From Physcia stellaris (lineage: Eukaryota > Ascomycota > Lecanoromycetes > Caliciales > Physciaceae): DNA of 64,000 nt. Positions 34,731 through 50,700 of the stretch are shown here, one piece after another; the stretch's first letter is position 1, and every line of letters starts with the position of its first letter. A program made the position numbers and the translations under genes. The notes under the pieces were generated by a model. It had not been told where the DNA came from and ran no database searches. It was given only the letters and a program-made list of their open reading frames with translations. The stretch lies in the NCBI GenBank assembly GCA_018902385.1, contig JABSSW010000003.1, positions 620,001-684,000 of the forward strand, read 5' to 3'.

Positions 34731-36417
34731 AAAATGCATAAAATGATCAAACGATTTTTTTTTGATCAAATTTTCATTTTTTTCATCACAACAATTACAT
34801 TTCAATTACACGTATATTTTAATAATCATGTTTTCAAAAATTTATTATGAATTGCAAAAGCGATTCGATCGCGTCACGAATAATTACAAACAAAATCATT
34901 ATTTTACAATCATCGTTGTCGCAATTGTTTATCAAATAAATCGACGAATATTTTTCAATCGTATTCGAAAATGTCATTTTAAATTCATTCGTTTTGTATC
35001 AAATAAACGTTTGAATGATGTTCAAAAACAAATTCTTTTCACGTACATCACGAGAAACGATGACATGAACATGTTTTTAATTTCGACATTCATTATGAAA
35101 ATCGTCAATTACATTTTTCGAAAATTGAATTCAATCGTTTTATCAATCAATGTTTTTTGATATAAACGTTTCAAAAATCGCAATTTTCAATTGAAATTGC
35201 GTCGTCAAAAATTCATCAACGTGATCAAAAAAAACGCGTTCAATGTGAAAAATTTGCAACGATATTTCAACAAATTGTTTTGAATATGCGACGAATACGA
35301 AATTTTGAACGTGAATAAATGAAACATGAATGAAATTGATTTTCGTATAAATTGCGATAAATTTCACATGATCATTATTTTGAATATTCAAAAAAAGTTG
35401 AAATTGACGAATTCAAAAAATAAAAATTACGTCAACGATATCGAAATCATTAATGTTGCGAATGAATGTGTTTTTTCGATGTTGATATTGAAAAATCATT
35501 ATATTTTATTCAAGTGAATTTTGAACAACGATTTCGACGATGAAATTTTTTTGAACGTCAATGAAACTGAATACAACAACGACGATTTCGTTTTGAAATG
35601 ATTAAAACATTTCATTAAACACGTTGAAAAAAAACGCGTTGATCGTTACATTTTTTTAATCATTGACGAATTTGAAAATCATATGATTTATTTTTTTTGA
35701 CGTTTGATCATTGACAACAACATTTTTTTGTTTCGATTGTCAATTCATTTTACACATCTGATTCAATTTTTCGATGTTGAAATATTTCAATTTTCAAACA
35801 GATTCACGAACGAACAATTGATCGAATCGTTAAAAACGACGATATCGAATTCAATCGTTTCGAATTTTTGAACGTTTTTTTGAATTTCGTCATGAAATAT
35901 TCGATAAAAAACGTATATTGCGCAATGTTTTTAAACGTACAAATATCGTTTTTTTCGATTTTGAAATCGTTTTACATTTTTTCAAAATTAGAAAAATTAA
36001 ACGAGAAATCGTTGCAATTCGAACAACAACGAAATTCGTTACTTTTTTTCAAACGACGTCAATGAGTGTTTGATTCGTACATTTCGTGAATTTCAATCAA
36101 TTCAAAAAAACGTGAACGTTTTACGTCAATTTCACAAAAATAACGATTTTTTCGATGTCGTCGATTTCGATCAATTTTTTCGTTTCATCAAAAAAACAAA
36201 AATTCTGTTTTCAATCAATTTTTTACACATTCGCGATTTCAACAATTCGTTGAATCGTATCGCGAAACGTAACACGCGAACGATTCATATTTTTGTTAAA
36301 ATTTCTATTACGTTCGATTTGATTGATGTTGAACATTGCAAAAAATTGCATTTCGAACGAATTGCAAAAAAAAAACTTGAAATCAAAACAAAAAAAAAAC
36401 GAAAAAATGCAACGACG
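34731..36417 (+). mobile_element. pogo/Fot1-type DNA transposon relic (Tc1-mariner superfamily)
   Basis: Plus-strand traces match the DDE transposases of the Fot1/pogo group. A first block starts at about 34,831 (SKIYYELQKRFDRVTN) and contains a CENP-B-like helix-turn-helix stretch with NKRLNDVQKQ and YIFRK. Further blocks resemble the catalytic part: the region near 35.3 kb reads MNEIDFRINCDKFHMI where active copies have MDETGFR, and LILKNHYI follows. IIDEFENHM near 35.66 kb fits the second catalytic region. A basic, Lys-rich end lies near 36.4 kb. Stops and frame changes interrupt the blocks throughout, so the gene is dead. No terminal inverted repeat is seen here. The left end may lie beyond element A and the right end beyond the window, because B1 starts within its 3' end. 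Confidence 0.78.
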
Positions 36418-36641
36418 TGTTACGAGCATGTCTGACAGATAGATTTGACAGATAGATGATTAATATGATATGTGATCGAACAACGAATTATGCTCTAATT
36501 TTACGTCGAAATTAACGTAATTTGAGTCTTGACGTCGCACATTGCTTGCAATTTCAACATTTTGTATTTATTTGTTTTTGCAAATTTATTGTTTTCGTTT
36601 AATTAATCAATAATACGTTTATTCAAACACGACTCATGATA
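36418..36641 (+). repeat. 5' LTR of element B1
   Basis: This LTR of about 224 bp begins TGTTACGA and ends near CATGATA. It is closely similar to the repeats at 41,726-41,948 and 63,527-63,750. The exact 3' edge is set by comparison with the copy at 63.5 kb and could move by a few bases. Confidence 0.88.
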
Positions 36642-39600
36642 TTACAATAAATTTTCAATTTTATCGCTCGTCGTGATACGCGAACGTTCAAAAATAAAAT
36701 TTCAAATCGATCAAATTTTTTTGACGAAACAAACGACGAAAAATTTTGTTGATCAAACAAACGATCAAAATTTTTTTTGACGAAACATTTGACGAAAATC
36801 GTGAAATAACAAATCGAATTTTTACGCAAACGACGATATTTTCGACGATAAAAAACGACGAAAAAACGAAAATTGATTCGATTAATTTTTTTTTTATCAT
36901 TTTTCAATTTTTCATTTTTAGTCATGATTCGAAATCATCACGAAACAATTTTTTTCGAATTTTTTATTTCGATGAAACAACGTTTCAAAACGTTACGTTT
37001 CAATGTGAATCGTATGTTGCATGAAATCAATGACAATTTTTTCGACGAAAATTTCGTCGAACAATTCAAACGTCGTCGATTTGTTTCAACGATCGAATTC
37101 ATAAAAATGAAAAATAATGAAATTATTCATTTTTTGAACATCGTCATCATCGATCAGTTGAAATGATGAATCAATCAAAAAATTATCGATTTTTTGAAAA
37201 AATTTGATCGATTACGTATCGATCGTGACAATTATTTGAACGTTTTGATTCAATATCAAAATTTGTACAATATCGTCAACGTCGATCGTGATGAATTGAT
37301 CAACACAAACGTTAAATTCGATAAAATTCGTAAAAAAATGAATACATTGAAAATCAATTACGAACAAACGCGTGATCGATTTTTAATCAAACAACACGAT
37401 TACATTTTTTTCAAAAAAAATCACGACGTTTTGTTAGTCACGATTCGCGATCGTACACGAAATTCTGACGACGACGATAAAAAAAACGACGGCGAAATCA
37501 ACGTAATTAATTTTTTCAATAAAAGCAAACGACGTTCGAAAACTCATTCAAATTTTTTTAAATTCATCGACGAAATGAAATTTATTTGACGAATTTGAAA
37601 AACAAAAATGCATGATAAAATGACGATCAACGTTGATCATTACGATACGAACATGATCGCAATTATTATTGTAATTGATTGAATTGAAAATAATGTCGAT
37701 AATCACATACAATCGATACGTGATATCGACATGAATCATTTCAAAAATTGACATATAATGTTGAAATTTCTGAATTTCATTTTCGAAAATTTTGATTTCA
37801 AACGCAATATGCGTATTCAATTTCGAACATTAATTATAAATACACAAAATTTTCAATTTTTTTTATTTCATTTTTTTTCGTTTTAGCAATTCAATCGATT
37901 ATAACGAAATCATCAAAATCGAAAAATTAATGAATAAAATTTTTGAAATTTGAAAAAAACGATGAATATATATTTTCGCGAATTCATCACGTTCGATGAA
38001 ATTCGAATCATTTTACAACAAATATACAATCGACAATCGAATTTTCGAAAAAAAAAAAATCGCGATTCGTCAACAACGTTTTGAATTGTTTCAATTCAAA
38101 TCAATTTTTGTCGTTTCGATTTTGATGATTTTTTACGAAATTTGTTATTTCGATTTTTTCGCGAAATTTGCAATTCATTTTCATTTCAACGTTGAAATCA
38201 AAATTCGTGATTTGATAATTGATAAATTGATCGTCACGAACAAATGTTTCACGTACGATGAAATCGATCACGTATAAAAAAAATGTTCGAACGTTCACAA
38301 ACATCAAAAACGTCATTGATACAAAATGCAAATATTTTACATGAACATGATTAACGAATCGAGCGAATTTGATTCGAAAAATTGATAATTCACATCAAAA
38401 CGCGATTGATGAATGTTTAAAAATTTTTTTATTCATTATAACGAATTGTTTGATTTTTTTGTCAAACGATTTTTAATTATTAATTGTACGTTGTCATTCA
38501 ACGATAATAAACATAAATTAAAAACTTTAATAAATATTGATGCAATTGATTATGTTTTCATTGATAAAGAAATTGCGCAATTTGTATGCAACATGTTGAA
38601 CATGAATTTCGTATCTTTATTAAAATCGAAATTCATTATTGAATTCGACGATCGTCAAATTTTTTTAATAATTTATGTTATTTATTTCAAATTGACAATT
38701 GATTTGCATTTCGAATTGACAATTTTTTTGTTCATCATCGATTTGAACAATCATTCGATAATTTTAAAAAAATCGTGAATGAACAAACATGAAATTATTT
38801 TGAATATGATTTACGATAAATTGATTTTCAAATCGTTCAAATGTAATTATCATGACAATATATTTATCAAAACAATGCAAATTCGACGTTTGAAAATTTT
38901 TGATTCAAATCGTCGATGAAACGTATTTAATTGACGTCGCGATGTTTTTTTATCGAAAACAAATAACGCGAAACATATTGTTACAATAAAATTTCGATAT
39001 ACGATTTTATTTCGTTCGCAATTTAATTTTTCAACGTTTTATGTACAAAACGAATCAAAAATATTCGATTCAAAATGTTTCGATTGTTTCATTCATTCGA
39101 AAATCGATCAAAATGACGAATCGTTCGTCGTTGAATCAAATCATTCAAAAATTGATATCACAACGATTACGAAAACGACGTTCGTCAAAAAAAAAAATTT
39201 GAAAAAACAACGCAACAAACGTTGAAAAATCAAAAAACAACAATTCGAAATTTTTTCATTTTCAAAATTGAATTCAGACGATTCGATGAATATCGCGATA
39301 ATTGATGCGATTTTTTTTTGTTTATTCGTCGATTTCAAAAATCGAAAACAAAAAATGCAATGTTTTTTCATTACGATCAATCAAATCGATTTCGCATTCA
39401 AAACATTGCGAACAAATTTTGAATCGTTGAAAATTGTCGTCATAATCAAAAAAATTTTGAAACACGAACAAATCAAATCGATTTTTGAACGTATAATGAA
39501 AAAAATATCGAAATATTTTAAATATTTGTCAAAAATATTCGATTTTCAAAAAACAATTGAATTGTCGTCGTATCGAATTTACGATCACAAAATCGAATTT

Positions 39601-41725
39601 TTAAACGATAACAATACATTGTTTCGAAATCGAATATATTTTTTGTTCGAATTCAAATTTCAAAAATTCAAAAAATATTTGAAAAATAATTTTCAAAAAA
39701 ATTTCATCGTATTCAATCAAACAATATACGTTTCGTTCGTTTTATTTGCAATTAAATCAAATAATCAATTACGTTTGTGTGTGAATTATCGACGATTTAA
39801 TCACATCACGAAACGCAATCGATATTTCATTTTTTTGATCGAAAAAATTTTAATTAAAATGCAAAATTGCAAATATTTGATCAAATTGAATATCATATCG
39901 ATTTTCAACAAATTTCGAATGAGTGAAAAAAATGAAAAATTCATTACGTTTGTTATTTTCATGAAATCGTACAAATATCGAATATTATTTTTCGAATTGA
40001 TCAACGAATTCGCGAATTGACAACATTATATAAACGATTTGCTGTTCAATTTTCTGAACGATTTTTGTCAAATTTATTTGAATGATATTTTCATTTACAG
40101 CAAATTCAAAAAAAAACATATCGTTCACGTTCGTAAAATGTTGAAAAAACTCAAAAAAGTCGACTTACAAATGAATATTGAAAAATGCGAATTTTCAAAA
40201 AAAAAATGACATTTTTGAGCGTTATATTATCGATAAATGATTTTCGTATAAATTCAAAAAAATAAAAATCATTGTCAATTGAAAACGTTTTACAAATTTG
40301 AAAAAATGCAAATTTTCGTGAATTTCGTCAATTTTTACAAACGATTCATTCGTGATTTTTCGAAAAAAAATTCGAATTTTTACTCGAATGATCAAAAAAT
40401 TTCGTGAATTTCGAATGAATTGTTGAAATCGAAAAATTTTCAATTTTTCAAAAAAACGATGACGAAAATTTTCATATTACGACATTACGATCGAATCAAA
40501 CAAATCATTTGAAAATTGATTTTTTTGATTACGTCAATGCAAAAATATTATTTCAATACGACGACGAAAAAATTTTGCATTTCGTTGTTTTTTATAATCG
40601 CAACATGATTTCAATCGAATACAATTACGAAATTTACGACAAAAAATTGTTGATCATTATTCGTTGTTTAAAACATTGACGTTTTGAATTTGAAAACATT
40701 GAAAAATTTGTTAAAATTTTCATCGATCACAAAAATTTGAAAATTTTTATGACGTCAAAAAAATTAATTTTTCGTCAAATTCGTTGAACAGAAATTTTTT
40801 CGAAATTCAATATTGTCATTCAGTTTCAATTCGAAATTCAAAACGTTAAAACAAATGTTTTGATTCGTATGTTTGATTCACGATTAAAAAACGATATTGA
40901 CGAATGACATCAATATCGAAAACAAATATTGTTTATTTCGAAACGATTCGAAATTCACGCGATGAAATTTGACGAATTTATTTACGAACGAATTTTCGCG
41001 ATCAACAGAATTGACGATGATTGCACGATTTATCGTGAAATCATCGAACAAAATTTCATTTCATTGAATGAAATTGATTTACGAAATTGCATTGAAAAAA
41101 ACGACGTTTTGTATCGAAAAAATCGATTATGAATGTTCGTCGATGTTTTTTTATTCGTTGATTTTTTCAAAAAATTCAAAATTTTTTGTTTCGAAACATT
41201 CAAATTTTAATCGCATGAAAAATTTTATACGTCGTGATTATTATTGATTTAATATGCGCAAAACGATTCGTGAATACGTACGTAATTGTTATAAATGTTA
41301 ACGCACGAAAATTTTTAAAAATCGCAAAAACGATTTATTTATTTTTTTGATTATATTTTTGCAACGTTGAATCGACATATCAATAAATTTCATTATCGAA
41401 TTGTTCGACGTTCACGATCATAACGTCATATGTACGATAATTGACAAATTTAATAAAAAACGTCATTACGTATTTTGTATCGTCGACGACGAAAATATCA
41501 ATGTTGAAATCACGATCAAAATACTCATCAATTACGTATTTCGTACACATGATTTATTTTTTTTCATAACGTCAAATCGAAATTCTCAATTTATATCATT
41601 CGTTTGACAAACATTTTGCAAAAATTCTCGATATCAAATGTAAATTTTTCATCGTTTTTCATTCAGAAATCGATGAACAAATCGAAAAAATCAATCAAAA
41701 TATCGAAAAACAATTGCGACAATAT

Positions 41726-41948
41726 TGTTACGAACGTGTTTGACAATAAATCTGACAAATAAATAATTGATATGATATGTGATCGAACAACGAATTATGT
41801 TTTAATTTTACGTTGAAATTAACGTGATTTGAAATTTGACGTCGCACATTGTTTGCAATTTCAACATTTTGTATTTATTTGTTTTTGCAAATTTATTGTT
41901 TTCGTTTAATTAATCAATAATACGTTTATTCAAACACGATTCATGATA
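41726..41948 (+). repeat. 5' LTR of element B2
   Basis: This LTR of about 223 bp begins TGTTACGAACG. AATAT precedes it, the same five bases that follow the partner LTR at 63,750. Confidence 0.9.
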
Positions 41949-44900
41949 TTACAATAAATTTTCAATTTTATCGCTCGTCGTGATACGCGAACGTTCAAAA
42001 ATAAAATTTCAAATCGATCAAATTTTTTGACGAAACAAACGACGAAAAAGTTTTGTTGATCAAACAAACGATCAAAAATTTTTGACGAAACATTAACGAA
42101 AATTGAAATAAAAAAAAGTCGAATTTTTACGCAAACGACGATATTTTCGACGATAAAAAAATTGATTCGATTAATTTTTTTTTTTTATCATTTTCAATTT
42201 TTCATTTCTAATTATGACTCGAAATCATCACGAAACAACTTTTTCGAATTTTTTATTTCGATGAAACAACGTTTCAAAACGTTACGTTTCAATGTGAATC
42301 GTATGTTACAAAAAAATAACGACAATTTTTTTGACGAAAATTTCGTCGAATCAATTCAAACGTCGTCGATTTGTTTCAACGATCGAATTCATAAAAATGA
42401 AAAATAACGAAATCATTCATTTTTTGAATATCGTCATTATCGATCAATTGAAATGATAAATCAATCAAAAAATTATCGATTTTTAAAAAATTTGATCGAT
42501 TACGCATTGATCGTGACAATTATTTGAACGTTTTGATTTAATATCAAAATTTGTACAATATCGTCAACGTCGATCGTGACGAACATGATCAATACAAACG
42601 TTGAATTTTAAAAATTCGTAAAAAATTTCGAAAATTGAAAATTAATTTTACGAACAAACGCGTGATCGATTTTTATCAAATCAAACAACACGATTACATT
42701 TTTTCAAGAAAAATCACGACGTTTTGTTAATCACGACTCGCGATCGTACACGAAATTTTGATAATAACGATGAAAATAACGACGACGAAATCAACGTAAT
42801 TAATTTTTTCAATACAAGCAAACGACGTTCAAAAATTCATTCGAATTTTTTTAAATTTATCGACGATGTGAAATTTATTTGACGTGTTTGAAAAACAAAA
42901 ATTCACGATATAAAAACGATCAACGTCGATCATTACGACACGAACATAATCGCAATCATTATTGTAATTGATTGAATTGAAAATAATGTCGATAATCACA
43001 TACAATCGATCGTGATATCGATATGAATCATTTCAAAAATTGACATATGATGTTGAAATTTTTGAATTTTATTTTCGAAAATTTTGATTTCAAACGCAAT
43101 ATGCGTATTCAATTTCGAATATTGATCATTTGAATATTCAAAATTTTGTTTTTTTTTATTTCAATTTTTTCGTTTTAGCAATTCAATCGATTATAACGAA
43201 ATCATCAAAATCGAAAAATTAATGACAAAATTTTTTTGAAATTTGAAAAAAACGATGAAATATATATTTTCGCGAATTATCACGTTCGATGAAATTCGAA
43301 TCATTTTACAACAAATATACAATCGACAATCGAATTTTCGAAAAAAAAAATCGCGATTCGTCAACAACGTTTTGAATTGTTTCAATTCAAATCAATTTTT
43401 GTCGTTTCGATTTTGATGATTTTTACGAAATTTGTTATTTCGATTTTTTTCGCGAAATTTGTCGTTCATTTTCATTTCAACGTTGAAATCAAAATTCGTG
43501 ATTCGATAATTGACAAATTGATCGTCACGAACAAATGTTTCACATACGATGAAATCGATCATGTATGAAAAAAAATGTTCGAACGTTCACAAACATCAAA
43601 AACGTCATTGACACAAAATGCAAATATTTTACATAATGAACATGATTAACGAATCGAACGAATTTGATTCGAAAAATTGATAATTCACATCAAAAACGCG
43701 ATTGATAAATATTTAAAAAATTTTTTTCATTCAAACATGACGAATTGTTTTGATTTTTTTGTCAAACGATTTTTAATCATCAATTGTACGTTGTCATTCA
43801 ACGATAATAAACATAAATTAAAAATTTTAATAAACATTGATGCAATTGATTATGTTTTCATTGATAAAAAAAATTGCGCAATTTGTATGCAATATGTTGA
43901 ACATGAATTTCGTATTTTTATTAAAATCGAAATTCATTATCGAATTCGACGATCGTTAAATTTTTTTCAATAATTCATGTCATTTATTTCAAATTGACAA
44001 TTGATTTGCATTTCGAATTGACAATTTTTTTGTTAATCATCGATTTGAACAATCATTCGATAATTTTAAAAAAATCGTGAATGAACAAACATGAAATTAT
44101 TTTGAATATGATTTACGATAAATTGATTTTCAAATCGTTCAAATGTAATTATCATGACAATATATTCATCAAAACAATACAAATTGACGTTTAAAATTTT
44201 TTGATTCAAATCGTCGATAAAACGTATTTAATTGACATCGCGATATTTTTTTATCGAAAACAAATAACGCGAAACATATTGTTGCAATAAAATTTCGATA
44301 TACGATTTTATTTCGTTCGCAATTTAATTTTTTAACGTTTTATGTACAAAACGAATCAAAAATATTTGTTTCAAAATGTTTCGATTGTTTTATTTATTCG
44401 AAAATCGATCAAAATGACGAATCGTTCGTCGTTGAATCAAATCATTCAAAAATTGATATCACAACGATTACGAAAACGACATTCGTCAAAAAAAAATTTG
44501 AAAAAACAACGCAACAAACGTTGAAAAATCAAAAAACAACAATTCGAAATTTTTTCATTTTCGAAATTGAATTCAAACGATTCGATGAATATCGCGATAA
44601 TTGATGCGATTTTTTTTTGTTTATTCGTCGATTTCAAAAATCGAAAACAAAAAATGCAATGTTTTTTCATTACGATCAATCAAATCGATTTCGCATTCAA
44701 AACATTAAGAATAAATTTTGAATCGTTGAAAATTGTCGTCATGATCAAAAAAAAAATTTTAAAACACGAACAAATCAAATCGATTTTTGAACGTATAATG
44801 AAAAAAATATCAAAATATTTCAAACATTTGTCAAAAATATTCGATTTTCAAAAAACAATTGAATTGTCGTCGTATCGAATTTACGATCACAAAATCGAAT

Positions 44901-47522
44901 TTTTAAACGATAACAATACATTGTTTCGAAATCGAATATATTTTTGTTCGAATTCAAATTTCAAAAATTCAAAAATATTTGAAAAATAATTTTCAAAAAA
45001 AATTTCATCGTATTCAATCAAACAATTTACGTTTCGTTCGTTTTATTTGCAATCAAATCAAATGATCAATTACGTTTGTATGTGAATTATCGACGATTTA
45101 ATCACATCACGAAACGCAATCGATATTTCATTTTTTGATTTAAAAAATTTTAATTAAAATGCAAAATTGCAAATATTTGATCAAACTGAATATCATATCG
45201 ATTTTCAACAAATTTCGAATGAATAAAAAAAATGAAAAATTTATCACATTCGTTATTTTCATGAAATCGTACAAATATCGAATATTATTTTTCGAATTGA
45301 TTAACGATTTCGCGAATGACAACATTTACATGAACGATTTGTTGTTCAGTTTTTGAACGATTTTGTCAAATTTATTTAAATGATATTTTCATTTACAACA
45401 AATTAAAAAAAAAAACATATCGTTCACGTTCGTAAAATGTTGAAAAAATTCAAAAAAATCGAATTGCAAATGAATATTGAAAAATGCGAATTTTTCAAAA
45501 AAAAAATGACATTTTTGAACGTCATATTATCGATAAATGATTTTCGCATAAATTCGAAAAAAATAAAAATCATTGTCAATTGAAAACGTTTTACGAATTT
45601 GAAAAAAATACAAATTTTCGTGAATTTCGTCAATTTTTACAAACGATTTTTCGAAATTCGTGATTTTTTCGAAAAAAATCGAATTTTCATTCGAATAATC
45701 AAAAAATTCGTGAATTTCGAATGAATTGTTGAAATCGAAAAAATTTTCAATTTTTTCAAAAAAACGATGATCGAAATTTTCATATTACGACATTACGATC
45801 GAATCAAACAAATCATTTTGAAAATTGATTTTTTTGATTACGTCAATGCGAAAATATTATTTCAATACGACGACGAAAAAATTTTGCATTTCGTTGTTTT
45901 TTATAATCGCAACATGATTTTAATCGAATGCAATTACGAAATTTATAATAAAAAATTGTTGATTATTATTCGTTGTTTAAAACATTGACGTTTTGAATTT
46001 GAAAATATTAAAAAATCGATCAAAATTTTTATCGATCACAAAAATCTGAAAATTTTCATAACGTCAAAAAAATTAATTTTTCGTCAAATTCGTTGAGCAG
46101 AAATTTTTCGAAATTCAATATTGTCATTCAATTTCAATTCGAAATTCAAAACGTTAAAACAGATATTTTTTCGTATGTTTGATTCACGATCAAAAAACGA
46201 TATTGATGAACAACATCAATATCGAAAACAAATATTGTTTATTTCGAAACGATTCGAAATTCACGCGATGAAAATTGACGAATTTATTTATAAACGAATT
46301 TTTATTGTCAACAAAATTAACGATAATTGCACGATTTATCGTGAAATCATCGAACAAAATTTCATTTCAATAAATGAAATCGATTTACGAAATTGCATTG
46401 AAAAAAACGACATTTTGTATCGAAAAAATCGATTTTGAATGTTCGTCGATGCTTTTTTATTCGTTAATTTTTTCAAAAAAATTCATGAATTTTTGTTTCG
46501 AAACATTCAAATTTTAATCGCATGAAAAATTTTATACGTCGTGATTATTATTGATTCAACATGCGTAAAACGATTCGTCGATACGTACGTAATTGTTATA
46601 AATGTCAACGCACGAAAATTTTCAAAAATCGCAAAAACGATTTATTTATTTTTTCATATTTTTGCAACGTTGAATCGACATATCAATGAATTTCATCATC
46701 GAATTGTTCGACGTTTACGATCATAATATCATATGCACGATAATTGACAAATTTAACAAAAAACGTTATTACGTGTTTTGTATCGTCGACGACGAAAATA
46801 TCAATGTTGAAATCACGATCAAAATATTCATCAATTACGTATTTCGTGCACATGAGTTATTTTTTCGATAACGTTTGATCGAGATTTTCAATTCATATCG
46901 TTCGTTTGACAAACATTTTGTCGAATTCTCGACATCAAATGTAAATTTTTCATCGTTTTTCATTCAGAAATCGATGAACAAATCGAAAAAATCAATCAAA
47001 ATATCGAAAAACAATTGCGACAATATTGCAATTATATGCAAAACGATTGAAACGTTTGATTGTTATTTTTATTTTTGATCGAATTTGCAAACAACAACGC
47101 ACGATATTTGCAACAACAAAATTATTTTCATTTAAAATAACAAAATTTTTGAAAATTTTTTATCAATAAAAGTTTTCATTTTCGTATGAATTTTTTTCAT
47201 CAAATTTTATTTCGTATGTTACAACGAGAAAACGATTTTTAATCGTCAAAACAAAAAATATTATCGACACGATACAAAATATTTTCAATTACGTACGAAA
47301 TCATGCAAAAATAATTCAAAAACGTATGACAATTCAAATCGACAAACATCGAAAAATCGTAAAATATGTCGAAAAAAATTTCGTTTTTTTCGATCGACGA
47401 AACATCAAAACGATCAAATCGTTTGACAAATTTGATGACAAAAAATTAAATTTTTACAAAATATTATAACGTATGAACAATTCATATCGATTCGAATTGT
47501 TTGAAAGCATATTTACGATATG

Positions 47523-47706
47523 TGTAATGAGACGAAATCGATCAAACGAACGCTAAAACGTTGTGAATTTAACTGTCGCATTTCGTGTTTATATATTCGA
47601 AACGAACTTTTTTTTTTTTTTAGCAATTAATTCTACTATGTGTTTAGCATTTATCATAACAATTCATATTATTACACATTTTTCACGCAATGTTTACATT
47701 TTTACA
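47523..47706 (+). repeat. 5' LTR of element C
   Basis: This 184-bp repeat begins TGTAATGAGACG and ends TTTACA. It is preceded by ATATG. It is slightly shorter than its partner at 62,589-62,786. Confidence 0.88.
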
Positions 47707-50700
47707 ATTTTAAAAATTGTCGATTAAAAATGTTCAATTCAACAAATGCGTTTCGTCGTCGCGAAATTCGTTCGCAAATTCGTGATCGTGCGATCGTATC
47801 GATTGCATCACAATCAAACATCATTTCATCAAGCAATTTTTTTATGTTTTTTCTTTTTATCAATCGAATTATTGAGTTGTTTGATGATGTTCAATTCGAA
47901 AATTCTGATGAAAACAATGATTTTGTCGATTTTAATAATGTCGACGTTTCAATTAAACACATTTCAATTTTCGAATTTTTGATTTCAAATGTTGATCAAT
48001 TTTTCAATTCAACATTTGTTACGCACTTTAGTCAGAATGAAACACAACGAAAAAATGATTTTGTTTCGTTGTCGTCAAATAGCGATGTCGTTGTGTTTGT
48101 TGTTGTCGATTCAAACGTGATTTTCAAACAAATAAAAATACGTATCAAAATGCTGAAAGTTGAATCAAAATTCAATGATTTTAAAATATTTTTGATCAAA
48201 GCGAAAACGAAACGTAATCGAAATCGTCGTTGTCGTCGTAACAACGATGATCAATATGAAAATTCGTTTTCGCATATCAAGAAACGAATCGCACGATCAA
48301 AAATTTCAAACACGCAAAAATGTGAAAATTGAAACAATTTGAAAAGTTGATTGCGTAATTGCGAAAAATATATCGTTTTCGATTTTGTTAATTTTCAAAC
48401 AAAAAAATGAAAACAAGTTGATCGACGTCGTTCTTGATGACGACAAAAAAAATCAATGACGTAATTATGTTGATGTTCAATTTGAGAAACAAACATGAAA
48501 ACAATATAAAAATTATTTGTTGACGTTGTTTAACAATTCGATGATTCGTGTCATGAACACGATTATTGTCATTTGAAAATGTCAAACAATTGTTTCGACA
48601 AAACATTGTTGCGTTCAATCAATATTTAATCAAATTGTGAAACAAATTGAAACGTCACGTCTCGAACGAGAAACGACAAGAAAAATTGCTAATCAAAATT
48701 CATGCTTTCATTCGCATCAAATGTGTAAAAATGCGAAATTATGAAATCGATTTTTATTTCAAATTAATCGTCAATTTGTTGATTGCGAAACAATTGCTTG
48801 TCGACGATGATATTTTAAATAAATCGTCGAACAATGTTACGAAAACAAAACAAAATAATGAAAATGATCAGAAAAATCACGAAAATGACAATGACGACGA
48901 TAAAAATAAAAACAAAAAAATTTCGCGTAACAGATTTGTTGAATTTGACAACGTTCAAAAAAACAATCAAAATCAATTTTCGAAATCGCAACAACATCAA
49001 CAAAATGAAAAAAAAAATGAAAATCGAAATCAAAATCACAATTTCGCATTTTCAAAATTCGAAAAACGCACATGTTTTTCATGTCACAAATCGAATCACA
49101 TAACAAATGATTTTGTGTGTGAAAATTATGCGCAAATTCAAGAAAAACGCAATCAAAATCAAAATCAATCGTCGAAAAAAAAAAACGAATTTGATGTTTG
49201 TCGCTGAAACATTGAAAATAAATTTAAAACGAAATAGATTTCGTGTTTTGATAATCACGTTATTAATCAAAACATTTGTTACGCAAACAGACAATACAAC
49301 AATTATTTGTTTGATTGATTTTGATGTCGAAACGAATTTTATATCACAGATTTTTGTCAAACAAATGCAATTGTTTGAATTCAAAAAAAATGCTAAACAG
49401 TATGTAAAGATTGTTGACGATCGTGTGATTCAAATGTATGAACATCATGAAAACGTGCATATCATGACACGAAATAATGAAAAACATGTAAAAAAACAAA
49501 ATATTGATTTTTGAGCGATTGACATGCGTGAATACGACATGATTTTTGAATATTCATGATTGAATGTTGTCGATTTTGACATTCGTTGACATGATCGTCG
49601 TTGATTATATCGTGATGATAATTATGAAAAATTCAAACAAATTTCAATCAATTTTTGTTTTGCGAAAAAATTCGCTGATTTAATTATGATTGTTATTGCG
49701 AATCGCGATCGTGTTTATGTCGCAATGTCATATCAAATGTTTTTTTAACACAAAATTATCAATATCGAAAACGAAATGTTGTTCGTTGTGATGCGTTACA
49801 AATGAATCGCAACGATCACATTTTTGATGTTATCAAAAAAATAATCGAAATATTTTTCAAAACGTTGTCGAACAATTTGAATACGCATAATCAAATCGAA
49901 CATGTTATTGATTTGCAATCAAACAAAAAATCGCGTTTTGAATTTATATACAATATGTCACATGACGAGTTTATTGTTATACGCAATTATTTCGAAAACG
50001 CGTTGACGAAAAAATGAATTCGTTTTTTCAACGCATTTGCGAAAACATTTGTGTTGTTTGTCAAAAAATCAAATGACAATTTGCGTTTATGTGTGAATTA
50101 TCGAAAATTCAATGAAATCACGATCAAAAACAATTATTCATTGTCGTTGTTGTTTGAAACGCTAAAACGTTTCGCGAATGCTAAACATTTCATCAAAATA
50201 AACATTCGAAATGCGTATCATAAAATTCGTATTCGTCAAGAAAATGAGTGAAAAATTGCTTTTCGTATTCGTTATGAACAATACGAATATCAAATTATGT
50301 TTTTCGATTTTGTTAACGTTTTTGTTACTTTTCAATTTTATGTTAATGAAGCATTAAAATTATACATTGACGTTTTTTGCGTGATGTATTTGAATGACGT
50401 GTTGATTTATTTCGAAAATGAACAACAACATTGAAAAGCATGTTCGTTTGATGTTTAAAGCGTTGTTACGTTATCGTTTGTATGTCAAATTGAAAAAATG
50501 CGAATTCAAAAAAAAAAAATCAATTTTCTAAATTTCGTTGTTGAACGCAATAATATTCAAATGAAACGTTCGCGTATAAACGCAATCGTCGATTGATTTG
50601 AACTCGAAAATGCGAAAAATATCATGATTTTTTTAAATTTTGCTGAATTTTATAAACGTTTTGTTAGAGAATTTTCGCAAATCGTAACATCACTTACGAA

